Shown here in pieces: positions 12,715-25,020 of a DNA stretch of 64,000 bases. The translations under genes and the position numbers were made by a program. How positions within the stretch are numbered: position 1 is the stretch's first letter; every line of letters begins with the position of its first letter. Below the pieces are notes generated by a model. It worked only from the letters and a program-made list of their open reading frames with translations. It was not told the DNA's origin and did not search any database. Origin of the DNA: Nageia nagi (taxonomy: Eukaryota; Pinophyta); NCBI GenBank assembly GCA_050084985.1, contig JBITNC010000001.1, positions 84,692,001 through 84,756,000 on the forward strand, written 5' to 3'.

Positions 12715-13190
12715 TCAACATGCATTCCTTTCCTCTTTTTATGAACCAATTAATGTATTTATTCAATCGTGTATGGTATGTCATTTTATGTTTTCCTTTA
12801 TGACGTGTTTCTTCATAAAGTGTAAAAGCATAACTAAATAATGACATCAAACATATAGGTATGCTAGAATATTAAAAAAATAGATATTTTTATTATATTA
12901 TAGTTCATAAAAAATTATATCAAAATGTCCTTTATATATTTTATCTTCTCCCTAGGCTATATTAGTCATCCTTGGTACACTTAAATCCCCTTGAGAGGTT
13001 TATCTATTTCCTAGATGAATCCACTACTACATTAGATATCTATGGAGATAGAATCTAGTATGATCATGATACAACCCCTCTCTTCATTAATATGATCATT
13101 CACTCATAGATATCAAACTATCCCTCTCATACTAGAGCACTTACTGGCTCCATCAAAAAGTTTAGTAATTATCCCTAGCTATAAATAACA
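12715..13190. repeat. Diverged direct repeat, copy B (internally deleted)
   Basis: Second copy of the 11122-11850 repeat in the same orientation, about 1.6 kb downstream, lacking a central section. Confidence 0.6.
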
Positions 13191-14651
13191 ATAATGGATA
13201 TCATCCATTTTATTTCTAACTATAACTAAATAGATTATATACCTCAAGTATCATCATGCAATGATATAATATATCATAAGCATACCTTTTTCATGCCATG
13301 AGATCATTCATCTCATTTATATTATCACCTCCCATGTACATAGGCAAATTATGTATATCATAATCTTTATCCTAGGCCTTCTCCTCCTTAATGTTCACAT
13401 ACATCAAATGTAACTCCTCATTTGAGTTCATAGAGACAACTAATGGGGTAGGATACAATCAATCCCACCAATCTACATAATCATCTTTAAAATTGGTCAT
13501 ATCAATATCATCATACATGTAACTAGAGAAGATTCATTTCTTTCTTTATCTAGGGAGCAAGATGAAAATGGTAATGATATCCTTCTCTCTAATTTGATGT
13601 ATGATATAATGGAATAGAGTAGACATATATTTCCCCATACAAAATAAGTGAAGGTATTTCTTGCCCCTATATAAACTCCATTAGCTCTCATTGAATCTAG
13701 ATCAAAAATATCCTCTGTATAGCAATGATATCTTCAGTATCCTCATCCCACTTATCCATTCCCCAATCTAGTCTCCAAAGCATATCTTCATCTATCAATT
13801 CATCAAACACTAATATCTAGCACTCTACATCATATACATGTAAATAGGAATACTCACAAATAATCCAATGAAAGTATAAAAGATCATTAACATCCTCTAG
13901 AGGATATAAAACCCCTTATGGGTGATATATAAATATATTCTCATATATTCATTTCTATAGTAATTCATAATGAGATATATTTTAACCACCATGGCTCAAA
14001 ATAATAAATTCATGGATATCATGATAAAATTACACTAGGGTAGTAAGTGGGTTCTTATGCATATGTTGTCTAGTGATATATTATATATTTAAGTATGTAC
14101 ATCATGTTTATAGGTAAGGTCTCATTTCTCTTATCTAAATAGAAGATCCCATTGTTGATAGTAGAAACTATAAGTTGAACCTATGGGTGATAAGAGGAGG
14201 TGTTGCACATGAAACATTGAAGTAGCATTCTCTCTTATGGAGATGACATTTTTAAATCCAATCAATTAGCTAAATAATTCCTCTTCCTCAACTACAAAGA
14301 TGCTAAGCTTTATGATCATCTTCTTCCCATGAATGGAATCTTACAAATGATTCAATGCACATTGTCCAATATAAAAGGCATCACCCCCATAGACAAATAG
14401 AAGGTGTTTATATTTTAGATCTTATCTCTTAATCAATATCGATGTATCATTCAATTAGTTTGCACATGCCCAATCGATAAAAGAACTTATCAAAGAACTA
14501 CCTTCAAACACACTCAAGTGTCTTACTTTGTATGGGTCCTATCCATATAAGGAATTATAGAACTTGTAGAAAAATAAAATAACAAAATCATCAATAGAGG
14601 TAATGCAATACATTCTGTAAAATCTTGTGTATTTACATTATTATTTAAGGG
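13191..14651. other. Region without clear gene; possible decayed minus-strand ORF
   Basis: Minus-strand reading near 13690-13800 gives an acidic stretch (DEDMLWRLDWGMDKWDEDTE) that looks protein-like. It continues into a short open frame at 13497-13691 only with stops. I recognise no family. The rest shows nothing I can support. Confidence 0.3.
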
Positions 14652-15716
14652 TGGGTGCAAGAAGTTGGGTCCACTTTAAGGCCAAAAAGTGGAAGTGTTT
14701 TCCTTGATTTTCAAGTTTGGGTATGATTGATCTCAAAAATTGAAGAACTTAGACATGGATTCATGAAAAAGGTCATTTGGTGAAAATGTAGTGCTCAAAG
14801 TTTAGTTTTCAAATATATAATTTTTTCCAATACCCAAATTATAGAATTTAAAATTCGATAGGATGAATAAAATCCATTTAAAAAAAAAAAAAAAACTATT
14901 TTTAGACCATATCATGCACGTGTCCATCCCACCATAATTTGATTAAAATCAAGATATTTTTTAAAATCCTTTTAGGAAAAGATACCTAACACATTAGAGC
15001 TTATCTTAGATATTTTTTCATAATTTTTGAATTGATATATTTTTTATTAATTTTGTACTAAGCATATTTGTGGTTTCAAAAAGTGCTCACGTCTATCCAC
15101 CATAATTTGATCTAAACTTAATCTTTTTTCATTTTTTGTTATTCTTATAGAGAATTCTATGAAGCTTGTCTCTGTATAATTTGCTTTTCATAACTACAAA
15201 AAAAACTTATTAAGAAAATATAAGACCCTCATATTTCAAGCATATGGGCCACATTTACTAAAAAATAATTAAAAAATATAAAATCTTATCCAATTGTAAA
15301 ACAAATTACATATTTGAAATCTACACTCTTGATCTATAATGGATTTTAATTTTATGAAAAAATTCTACCAAAAACTCCATCAAATGTATGCATGAAGTTG
15401 AGATTTTTCATTAAACTTACCATGAACATATACTTGCAGGGTCAAGGCTAAGTGTTGGTTCACCAAGCCAAGTTTTTGAACCTAAATTCGAGGTGAAATT
15501 GTAGATTCAAATATCAGGATCTTGATATTAATGAATTAAAGTCAAGATCTCAATTTAGGTTCAAGATCTTGATATATCGGGATTCCAATATTTGTACTTT
15601 TTTTGCTTTAAATATTGGGATCCCAATATTCCTAAATCGGATCCTAATTTTTTTGACTTTGAGTTTTTACTTAGCAAATTTTCCCTACTTCCTCTTGAAA
15701 TGGACCCAACTTCTTG
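14652..15716. mobile_element. TIR DNA-transposon-like element, copy 1
   Basis: The left end GCAAGAAGTTGGGTCCACTT (about 14657) is the inverted match of the right end near 15696-15716 (reverse complement GCAAGAAGTTGGGTCCATTT). The interior is non-coding and AT-rich, with an A-run at 14880-14896 and a perfect 20-bp palindrome at 15611-15630. About 600 bp of the left part align with the 31140-32080 element. A target duplication is not obvious. It is a non-autonomous family of unknown superfamily. Confidence 0.65.
15611..15630. repeat. Perfect 20-bp palindrome
   Basis: AATATTGGGATCCCAATATT is its own reverse complement. It sits in a cluster of related ATATTGGGAT/GATCTTGATAT half-sites inside the TIR element. 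Confidence 0.9.
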
Positions 15717-16960
15717 CTTTCAACCTTGAACTAATATTTTGATATTTTTTATATATATTTTTATGATGCCAACAATGCTTAAGTTATTGTGGGACACTAA
15801 CGCATCAAATCCTAAAATTTTAACCCTATTTGGCCTTAGGAAATCAAACTAAAGGGAAAGGATCTTGAAGTCACCAAAAAGCCCCCATAACTCATCATAT
15901 GTAAAAACAAAACCTTAAAATAATGTTCTTAACTACCCTTTTTTACGTTAAACAACCACCAACAACCTCATTCATATTAGGTATTAATATTTCAGAAGTT
16001 GCTTGATTCAATCCTTGAGGTATTTATTTCTATTTACATCTCATAGATAAATAAGTGCATTTATTTGATAGATATATCATTTTCATTTCTCTACATTACG
16101 CTTTTGTAAATCATCCTATAATGCTAAGCAATGCTAGGTGTGTGTGCCCTACTTAATTTTGGATATTTAGAAATAATAGGAGATATTTTAGGTCTTTGGT
16201 AGCATTTAAAAATAATCTATCATACACTACCAAACTTATACTAGCAAAACATAGTGAAAGAACTTGAACTCAGACATATCATTTAACAAAAGTAGATATG
16301 CAAAAACTCATAATAAAGTAAAAAGACTAGCTAATGGTAAAGACTCATATCACATGCAAGCCATATTTATGAATACACTCACAAATAAACTTTGAATATC
16401 TTCATAATAAATTTTATGATATAAGGTTACATTTAAATTTCTTTCCTTTAACTAGTTTACGTATAATTTTAACTTTAATAACAATTCTTCACAATATTCT
16501 AATTGATCAAGTTTGATGTGAATTTACACCTTCTCTTCCAATCAATAAATAGTGAAACACATTTCTTAAATTTTCTTAATTATCTTATCCATTGTATTTA
16601 CTCTTTTCTCAGTTTCTACTTTAATACTACTAAACAATTGACTAATTCAATTTTATTTTCATTTTAAAAAAATTATATTGAAAACGATTCATTCTTTTTT
16701 ATTCATGAAAGCAACATCCTTCAACGATACTGTTCGCTTTTTGTTAAAACTAATACATGTGAATCTCATTAAAATCCACCTCCATTTCCTAAAAGCCTCG
16801 TCTTTTATGTCCTCCACTACAACATGTCATTGTTGTCTTTAGCTTCGAAGATCTTATACAATAATACATAAATATTTTTGGTCCAAGAACACATATCGTT
16901 TCCTTACCAAAGCAAAACATGAATATATGGAATATTAAAATTATTATTATACTTTAGGGA
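15717..16960. other. AT-rich region 3' of the carboxylesterase
   Basis: No gene or repeat is supported. It covers the downstream flank of the minus-strand carboxylesterase, whose poly-A site is not identifiable by eye. Confidence 0.45.
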
Positions 16961-17083
16961 ATGCACGAAACCATAATCCAAGATACCTATTTTCCACAAC
17001 CTAACAAAAGGACGAGTAGCTATGTAATTCCTACAGGACTGCAACAGGGGTTTAGAGGAATCGATCCTCGCGCTTCAGTCACT

Positions 17084-18069
17084 TCAGACTTCCACAGACG
17101 AGTGAATGAAATCACAAATCTGTTTCATCATAATGGCGGCCTTCTCCGACTGTGGTTTAAGCAGATGAAAAACGTGGTTTTCCCCTTCTGCTACAACAAC
17201 CTCCACATGTTTCCCTGCCTTCTTCAGGCCCTCGTAGTACATGAGACCTCGATCCTTAAGAAAATCCTTCTCCGCCACAAACACAATAATCCGATTATAC
17301 GCTACCTTCCAGAGAGGCGGAGACCGTGGACCTACTGGATTAAGGAATGGGTGATCTTTATCAACTCCTTCCTCCTCCGGCATCGAAAACTTCCAAATGT
17401 CATCGATATGCCTAACGTAGCCCCCTGCATCCGCCCGTATTTCGCATTCGATGGCCTCTTCTCCGCCAAAAAGGGGATGAACAAAAATTCCCCCCTCCAG
17501 GCGCAAACATCCCCACTTTTTTTCGTACGCAATAACGCCCATCTGGTGTACAATATTTCCTCCCGCACTGTCCCCTGCCAAGAAAACCCTGCTGAGGTCG
17601 GCGTAGGACTTGATCCAGGGTTCGAATCCCGACCCCTCCCCTTCCCCGCCATGGGCGTCCAGCCACTGAAGAACGCTCAAACAGTCGTCGTATGCTGCGG
17701 GAAGACGGTGCTCAGGAGTTCTCCTGAAGTTCACCGACACGCAAACCGCATGGGCTTCCTTCGCCAAGGAGCCGACGTAGGTGTGATAAAGTGGTGAAGC
17801 CGCGGATTCGATGCAGAAACCCCCTCCGTGAATATATACGATCACTGGAACCTTTTGTGCTTCGCTGGACTCCAAGGATTGAGGATGTGCAGTCGGGCGA
17901 AAACCCCCTCCTCCGCATTAAATGTAACGTCTTTGGAGACCACGAGTCCGTCGGGTGAAGGGTGTGGGGGAACCGTGGCCGTGCCAAGCAGGCGTTCTAC
18001 GGATCCATCTTTGAAAATTCTGATCAGTGGAAGCACTTCGATTAGTACGGGAGAAGATGAGGGCTCCAT
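17084..18069 (-). CDS. Carboxylesterase, CXE/alpha-beta hydrolase-3 family (one frameshift)
   Basis: Plant carboxylesterases hydrolyse ester bonds of small metabolites in the cytosol. The frame opens at the ATG at 18069 (MEPSSSPVLIEVLPLIRIFK), includes the family block DGSVERLLGT, and runs about 64 codons to near 17877. It then must shift by one base to continue from about 17875 to the TGA at 17084 (263 codons). The total of about 327 residues is normal for the family, which is mostly intronless. The C-terminal part has the oxyanion-hole HGGGF, nucleophile motif GDSAGGN (about residue 167), Asp in VAEKDFL (about 268) and His in GENHVFH (about 298). The catalytic His is kept, so it is an enzyme rather than a gibberellin receptor of the GID1 type. 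The region is much more GC- and CpG-rich than its surroundings. The single shift may be a real lesion or a sequence error; the substrate is unknown. Confidence 0.88.
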
Positions 18070-18299
18070 GGCTGCTGTAAATCTGCTAAGAGCTTTGTTT
18101 AACCTGCAGAAGTCTCTTCTGGGTTCGCCTAAATAAGAAAGGGCATTCGTCAGGAGTAGGTCAGGTGTAAGATATTTTGTGCAATAATTGACGAATATGA
18201 TTGGAAGAAATACACGTGATTTGATAAGGCCGGGCAGGAGACAAATTTGACTTCTAGATGAACGCTTTGCTTTGCAAGTAAAATTTTTTATCACGGTAT

Positions 18300-19417
18300 T
18301 TTGAAAAGCTTTTGAAAAAATTTAGCATTCAATTTAAGTCAAATTGCAGTTTTTCTATACTACCACAACATCCCCTACCCATGACAGCGTCAGATAGAAG
18401 GACATCATATCTAGCGGAGTCCACGGTCTACCTGTTTTCCACCACCGGTATGTGTGTAAATGTTAGGTGATTTTTTAGTTTTAAATGTTTGGCGTTTTTT
18501 GATTTTAAGCATCTCGCATGTTTTCTTGCTTCCCGGCACCGATGGGTGGGTAGTAAATGCTAGCTGGCGTGTTTTGAAATGTAAACGTTAGGTGTGTTTT
18601 GATACTTGTGTCTTATTCAAACACTCATCTTCCGTTGAGAAACTGTCCCACAAGGGAGCATTAATCACTTGGTTACATGCTTAACATTTAGGGTATAAGT
18701 AAAGGCTTCGTGTTTAAGGTATAAGTAAACGTTTAATGTTTATTACCAACATAATAAAAAATGAAAGATAGTTGTTTTGTTTCATTTTCACATTTCAAAA
18801 TGTTGGAGTAGAGCATGAGAGCATAGATGATCATCTAGGGCATCAAGCTTGATTCTCCATTTGATCTTTGCATTCCATGAAATTGTTTACCTTTTCTTGT
18901 AGACGATAGAACAACATTTTATCCTTTGTTTTAGCATTTCGAAAGGCTTATAGATCATACTTTTCACTTCTATCATTAAAGAATTCCAATAATCAAATAT
19001 GGAGAATAATTTTTAGTAGTTAAATATACAAAAAATGGTGTAACTCCACCCAAAATATTCTTACTATTGTCTTTTGAAAACCCTAGTATACCAGTATGAA
19101 GAAATTAAGATTGTAATAATATTTTGAAAACCCTATCACTAAACAATTCCTATTATCAAAGTTGGATAATAATATGTAACCCTTGCATTTCGAAAACTTT
19201 AACCAAAGTTGTCAAAAATATTCAACTCTAAACCCTAGCATTTCAAAACCCTAAACACTTGTGGTGTAACCTTCTTTATCAACTAGGAATTATTTACCCT
19301 TCTCAAATGCCACATCAATGTATGTAAGTCATTATGTTCACTACACGATATGATGTCGGTAATCAACAACATTTTCTATTTGTACAATACTCTTTAGATC
19401 TTACATTACTTTGCATC
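18300..19417. other. Upstream flank of the carboxylesterase; no gene seen
   Basis: The sequence at 18440-18610 holds degenerate repeats of an ATGTTAGGTG/TGTTTTGAT type, and 18690-18740 has a doubled GGTATAAGTAAA. Telo-box-like AACCCTA motifs occur four times between 19075 and 19250. No coding evidence is visible. Confidence 0.4.
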
Positions 19418-20800
19418 ATGAATAATCTCGACAAGAACATTCTCCATGTTTGAAATGATGGAATCGATTTGCATCCATCACAACAATGTCCCATGCAAAA
19501 ATCTTGAAAAAAAATTTGGTTGTAGTAAGATAGTCATCATCGCATACTCAAATATTATTCATAATTCTAATAATGGTTTAAGGGAATTTTTAACAACTCG
19601 AACACAATCACCAACTTTTTGCTATGCTGGCAGAGAAGCAATTATTTATTTTAGCCTCCACATCCCATAACACATGTATTGTATTTGGAATATACCCTGT
19701 GTTTGTGGGTGTGATCTGTCTCATACAAGAAAAGCATATACCCTTTTGTCAACTTCAATCGAACTACATCTAGGTATCTTCTTGATTCCTCAATCTTTCT
19801 TTTATCAATATCATTACTCTTTGAACATCATCCCAACTACCTAATTCAACATAAATATTTGCATAATTATTCATCCTAGGAATAATGCAATAAAAATCAC
19901 TTCAACTACTTTTTTATGGATGTTCATACCTTCTTCGAGAAGAATCTTCGTTAAGGTTGCAAAGTTTGGATGTGCATATGAAAATTGCATTTGCTTGGAA
20001 GTCTTTAGAGCCTTTTTAGAAAACCCATTTTGTGTGTATCTTGCAATCATTCCAATCAATGAGATTGGATCTCAATAAGGTATTTTGTGTGTATCCTGGG
20101 ATCATTTATTTTGACCATATTTTTTGGATGTCTTTACCCCCAATATGAACTGGTACAAAGAATCCTAGATTGTAATAATATGAACAATGTTGAAGCATAA
20201 TAGTGATGTATCTATGGAGAGCTTTTAAATGTAGTTGATCTCGACTTATCTAATTCATGATGCTTCCTACCAGTTCTCTTGGGGGTAAAGACATCTAATC
20301 ATTGGATCAAAGACATTGAATGCATTTAATAACATCCCAAAAGTCTTTCTATTAAGGTTGGATCCCAAGTACTTCATCAAATCAAAGAGTTTAATGGAAT
20401 CCTTGATGTAGCCATGAATTACATATCCTCCAATCATTGTGTTTGTGGGTATGAGCTATCTCATAAAAGAAAAGCATGTACCCTTTTGTCAAATTCAATC
20501 CAACTACATCTAGGTGTCTTCTTGATTCCTCTATCATTCATCAATATAATTGTAGTCCATGAGATTGCATCTCGATGTGGTATTTTGTGCGTATCCTAGG
20601 ATCATTCATTTTGACCATATTTTTTGGAGGTCTTTACCCCTAGGATGAACTAATATGAAGAATCATGGATTGTAACAATATGAACAATGTTTAAACAAAA
20701 TGGTGATGTATCTATGGAGAGCTTGTAAATGCAGTTAGTGTTGGCTTATCTAATTCATGATGTTTCCTATTGGTTCTCTTGGGGGTAAAGACATCCAATC
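19418..20800 (-). pseudogene. PPR-E-DYW pseudogene, 3' part
   Basis: PPR-DYW proteins are organelle RNA-editing factors. On the minus strand, 20059-19871 encodes a PPR motif (MIARYTQNGFSKKALKTSKQ...GMNIHKKVVE) and 19870-19690 the E domain (YVELGSWDDVQRV). The segment 19680-19418 is a DYW domain ending ANRFHHFKHGECSCRDYS, where DYW has become DYS before the stop. The usual HSEKLA and CxxC regions are broken (CDDDY in place of CGDCH). A second E-domain copy (CSWIEFDKRVHAFLLRD, 20435-20530) and two tandem copies of about 240 bp (20056-20300 and 20560-20800) show internal duplication. The gene is interrupted at 20801 by a gypsy element and resumes at 30201. Confidence 0.8.
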
Positions 20801-21217
20801 TGTAGACTAAAAATAATGCATAAATAATAAGTTGAAGCATTCTTTTTCTATAATGTAATATTGAAGCATATATAAAAAATATGATATTATTACAAACATG
20901 ATAAATGAGATATCTTTGTTAGATCCACATTTATATGAAATAACATGAATCATATGGGAATTGCATCAACATAACATGAGAAGTGAAACATGTTAACAAC
21001 CCATAATATGCAGATCCATAAGTAAAAATTGAAATGCGCAATATAAGATGAAAGATGTAGCAAATCTATAAGTGGGTGGTGTTACGAAACACCTTTGTTG
21101 GTCGAGTAAAATGATATTGCATGTTCTAATCTTTCTCTTTGGATATAGACCATTCTATCCGATTATGTTGCCTTTGATATTATTTTATAGCAACATTTTG
21201 ATCCTCTTTGATTATTG

Positions 21218-22362
21218 CACTACTATATTTTAGCAATTTTGCATCATCCCATACATCATAAAATTGCATTTTGATGTTATGATGCAATATGCATCATTGT
21301 TTAGCATGTCTACATCAATCTATATAAAACTAATTTTTTGATGCATTAGTTAATGTATTGGTTGACACATTTTATTACGTTAAACAATACATCAAGTGAT
21401 GCATGGAATGGAAAAAAAGGCCCAAATCATGCACACAAATCATGACATGATCCACTATCAACCATCGACGCATTCCCTTGATCAATGGTCAATTTTTAAT
21501 GGTGGGAATGATACCATTTATGAGTGAATGAAGGAGATTTCCCTTTATAAGGGCATTTTTAGAGATCTAGGGTCTATAGGAGTTGAAAATATATTGAAGG
21601 TATTTTTTGGTGATGCAGGTGTGTAGGACCTAAAGACATGTTGAAGGCTTTTTTTGGTGATGTAGGTATGTAGGAGTTGAAGACATGTTGAAGGCATGTT
21701 GAAGTTTGGTGTATTCTCATGAAGTTTTTAACTATATGGCCTAATGACACATCTTCTCATGGAATATGATAATTTCATGTCACCAAAGGCATTGATTTCC
21801 TCAACAGGCATTGAAACTATTTCACTAAATGCAATAAACACCAGCAATAGTCCAACCAAATGAATTCACCTTTCGCAACATCCTTAAAACATGTACCAAA
21901 CTAAGAGATTTGCAAAAGGGTTTATACATACATCAAAGACTCTTTAAAATCAAAATTTTATTGGATGTTATGGTTGTGAGTGCCATGTTAGACATATATG
22001 CAAAATGTGTAAGGAAGATAGTGAATTGTTTGATAGGATGCATAACGCAAACAAGAAATCTTCCTCATTCCTATAATTTTGAAATTTTAAGAGTCACCCT
22101 ATTGACCCAAATTGCATCTAGATATTGATGTTTTAAGAGTTAATTTACTTGACTCATTTAGTGTTAAAATATGATGCAATATGTATCCAATATAAATGCA
22201 TCAATTGATGTTTCGTAAGAAAATGATAATTCCTAAAATGATGCATTATTTGACACTCCCCTTAGCATCAAGTTAGGTTTCAACTCGATGACTAAAAATA
22301 GAAAAAAAATACATTGGGTTTTGATGCATTGGATGATGCAAAACCCCTTAAATGTAGTAGTA
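21218..22362. mobile_element. Small non-autonomous CACTA element carrying a PPR fragment
   Basis: The left end is CACTACTATATTTTAGC. The right end reads, in reverse complement, TACTACTACATTTAAGG, with the terminal C changed. Both are followed by a TTTGCATCATCC block. The flanks are TTG on both sides (21215-21217 and 22363-22365), the 3-bp duplication of CACTA transposons. The last 120 bp align with the right end of the large CACTA at 61450-61579, so they are one family. ATGCATCA motifs crowd both ends as subterminal repeats. The interior holds a short tandem duplication (21590-21700) and PPR coding sequence. Confidence 0.8.
21750..22065 (+). pseudogene. PPR gene fragment inside the small CACTA
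   Basis: The plus strand encodes QPNEFTFRNILKTCTKLRDL, then a GLYIHQRLF segment and SAMLDIYAKC. This is a standard PLS-class PPR stretch (PNEFTF..IL..C..L..L..G..IH......D..V..ALLDMYAKC). Stops occur upstream of it (in the ALKLFH*MQ* region). The whole segment from about 21717, including the part before the reading frame, aligns with minus-strand 30768-30490. The copy therefore derives from, or shares a source with, the neighbouring PPR pseudogene. It contains neither a start nor a complete protein. Confidence 0.75.
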
Positions 22363-23016
22363 TTGTGATCATTGTATATTACATTATTTATGGTGTCTTT
22401 CTTGATATTTAACACCTCTTACATTATTCAATTGTCCATTACATTGATTCCATTACCTTGGGTATATTTTAACCCTTTTTACAATAAATATTCCTTGATG
22501 CTATAAAATGAATTATTAAATACAAGGAAATTCTTTTTTAAGCATTTACATTTTACCCCTCTTTGGAGGTGTGATTGAAAAAATGAGATTACATATTCAA
22601 ATAATAAGTATAGAAGAAGTTTTTGAAATCTTTGAACTCTATATCTAGCACTATCATTTGATGATGAGGGTCATTTGCTACCCTCTTTGACTTGATTACC
22701 CTAGGAAAGCTCCTTGAGTGGTGCAACCAAGATAAAACCTGAAGAATTGTATCTTTTTACCCCTTATGCTATTTAACCATGAATTTGACTGCTCCTTTTA
22801 TTTTTGACAGTCCAGATTCTTATGTTGTGATGTCCATACCTTGATATAGAGGTGGTACTTTAATTTAGCTCTTAGTTATTTAATATGAACATCGTTGATA
22901 GCATGTAAATAGTTTGGAACATTGTTAACATTATGAATTCTTCTTCATTTGCTTTCCTCCTTTTGATGTAGGTACCTACAAAAGGTGTTAGACATACCTT
23001 GCATGAAAATATTTTG

Positions 23017-23332
23017 GATATATAATGAGTTGCATCGTTCATTGATGATGACCCAATGTTAGCAATCTACTTATGGTTGCATCGCCACTTTATCTTTTAA
23101 GTGGGTGAACTTTCACTAGCCATAATAATGGCTATCGATGGTCATACATTTTATGTCTATGATCCTAACACATTATGCTTTTTATGGATTAAAAAAACCA
23201 TATGGATACACAAAAAGTTGCATCATCCATTGAGGATGAATTAATATCAACATCTTGCTCATGGTTGCATTATCGGATTAACTTTTAAGCGAGTGAACTC
23301 TCACTAGTCGTATTGATGGCCATCAGCAACCT
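23017..23332. repeat. Two tandem diverged copies of about 190 bp
   Basis: Copies at about 23017-23147 and 23204-23332 share GTTGCATC..(T/C)CATTGA.GATGA and a TTTTAAG(T/C)G(G/A)GTGAACT(T/C)TCACTAG block. They lie in the non-coding 3' part of the gypsy element. Confidence 0.65.
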
Positions 23333-23370
23333 AACTTTTTTATATCCATGGTTCGTAATCATTATACTAT

Positions 23371-23401
23371 CTTTTTTATTTTTCTATTTTCCCCTTTTTT
23401 T
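23371..23401 (-). other. Candidate polypurine tract of the gypsy element
   Basis: An almost pure pyrimidine run on the plus strand, hence a purine run on the element's coding strand. It lies between the integrase end and the left LTR region, as expected for plus-strand DNA priming. Confidence 0.4.
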
Positions 23402-23619
23402 ACCCTAATAATAATATACAAATAGTAATGCACTATTAATAGCATTGTAATAATCAAATAAATTATAGAAATAAAAATAGAATATAAAATACATGTACCT
23501 TGCATAAGATATTCATTATTTTGCAAGATATGAAGCCACTATCTTACACAAAGAAGTGTTTAAGATGCATGGATTTGAAGGTTTTTGATTCTTATCTACT
23601 ATCCATGGATGATAACCTA

Positions 23620-24780
23620 GTAAGCTCTTGATCCTATTTCTTCAATGAAAACAAATGGGCCTAACCAATTTGGTTCAAACTTTCCTTTCACTTCATCATT
23701 TGTAGCTATTTTATTGATTTTTTCTTTCAACACCAAGTCTCTAACCCTAAACTTCTTTGGTTTGATTTTCTTTCCAAATGCCCTCTTTAGCTTTGCATGA
23801 TATGCCTTCTAATGCTCAATTCCCCTTATTCTCTTTTTATCAAATACCTTTAACTTTTGCAATCTTACCTTTCTTGCTTCTTCATCTGATATGTCTTCTT
23901 GTACTAAGATTATTAGATATGGTATTTCCAACTCTATTGGTAGAATTACCTCATCTCCATAAATTAATGAAAATGGTGTTGCCCTAGTGGCTATTCTAAT
24001 ACTTGTTCTATATGCACAAAGTGCATAAGGTAATTGTTCATACCAATTTGATTTGTATCTATCCCATATTTTTACCAAAATGCTTTTTGTAGTTTTGTTT
24101 TATGCTTTTTCTTTACCATTCCCTTGAGGATAATATACTGAAGAAAATGTTTGAATAATATGAAACTTTTTGCAAAAGGCTTTCATGTCTTTACCTTTAA
24201 AATTTGGCCCATTATCCATGATTAATATTTGTTGCTCTCCAAAGCTTATGATGATGTTTTCAACCAAGAAGAAAATGATTTTATCTCGTGTTACTGATTT
24301 CATTATAATAGCTTCAACTGACTTTGTAGTAAACTCTATAGCTATGATGATGAATTTTTGACCTTCCTTTGAATATGGATTAATAGGCCCAATCAAGTCT
24401 ATGCCCCAAGTTACAAATAGCCATGGTGAAACTATGGAGTTCAACTCTTGAGTTAGTTATTTTTCTAAATTTGAATTCTTTTGATATTGCAAATAACTCT
24501 TAATATGATTCTTGCAATCCTCCTCCATTATAGACCAATAGTAACCAATTCACATAATCTTAGAGTATAATGCTTTTGCAAAGAAATGACCTCCACACAA
24601 CACATCATGTACTTGTTTTAGTGTCATTGCTATTTCATGTTGTGTTATACATCTCAAAAGAGCTCCATCAAATGACCTTTTATACAAAACTTCATCAATA
24701 ATCATATACTTGATAGTTGTCCTCTTTAGTATAACTCTTTCATTTCTATCATAATTTTTTAGAATTGTTTGATCTTTCAA
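23620..24780 (-). pseudogene. gypsy integrase remnant
   Basis: The N-terminal zinc-binding region is visible at 24550-24780 (VHDVLCGGHFFAKALYSKIM). In the catalytic core, WGIDLIGPINP carries the first Asp (near 24410), IMDNGPNFKGKDM the second (near 24200), and YYPQGNGKEKA stands at the usual YHP..NG..E. The 23809-24078 piece (NWYEQLPYALCAYRTS...ATPFSLIYGDE) is the conserved segment after the core. Frame changes between pieces disable it. Confidence 0.85.
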
Positions 24781-25020
24781 ATAATTGTAAATATCAACAT
24801 ACCATTATTGAGGATCACTTTCTAGAGAAAGATGGTATGTATGTACTTCATCTAGTTGATCAAGATAAGGCATACCAAGCTTTCTAATCTCAATGATAGT
24901 TTCTTGACCTACTATCTCAATTAGTGTCAATGAAGCTGCACCTACCATTACATCTGCATACTTGTTATTATTCCTTGGTATATTTTGAATATTGTACCTA
25001 TTGTTAGTCCTTAAGATATT

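Noticed and set aside
17610-17640. tRNA-like GGGTTCGAATCCCGACCC
   Set aside because: It encodes part of the carboxylesterase (GSGFEPWIKS) and no acceptor stem or D-arm surrounds it.
16961-17797. 278-codon plus-strand open frame
   Set aside because: It lies antisense to the carboxylesterase, whose catalytic motifs are clear; the frame has no domain and results from the GC-rich coding strand opposite.
17332-17987. Three other minus-strand open frames over the carboxylesterase
   Set aside because: Out-of-frame shadows of the enzyme; none carries a domain, and the enzyme frame explains the base composition.
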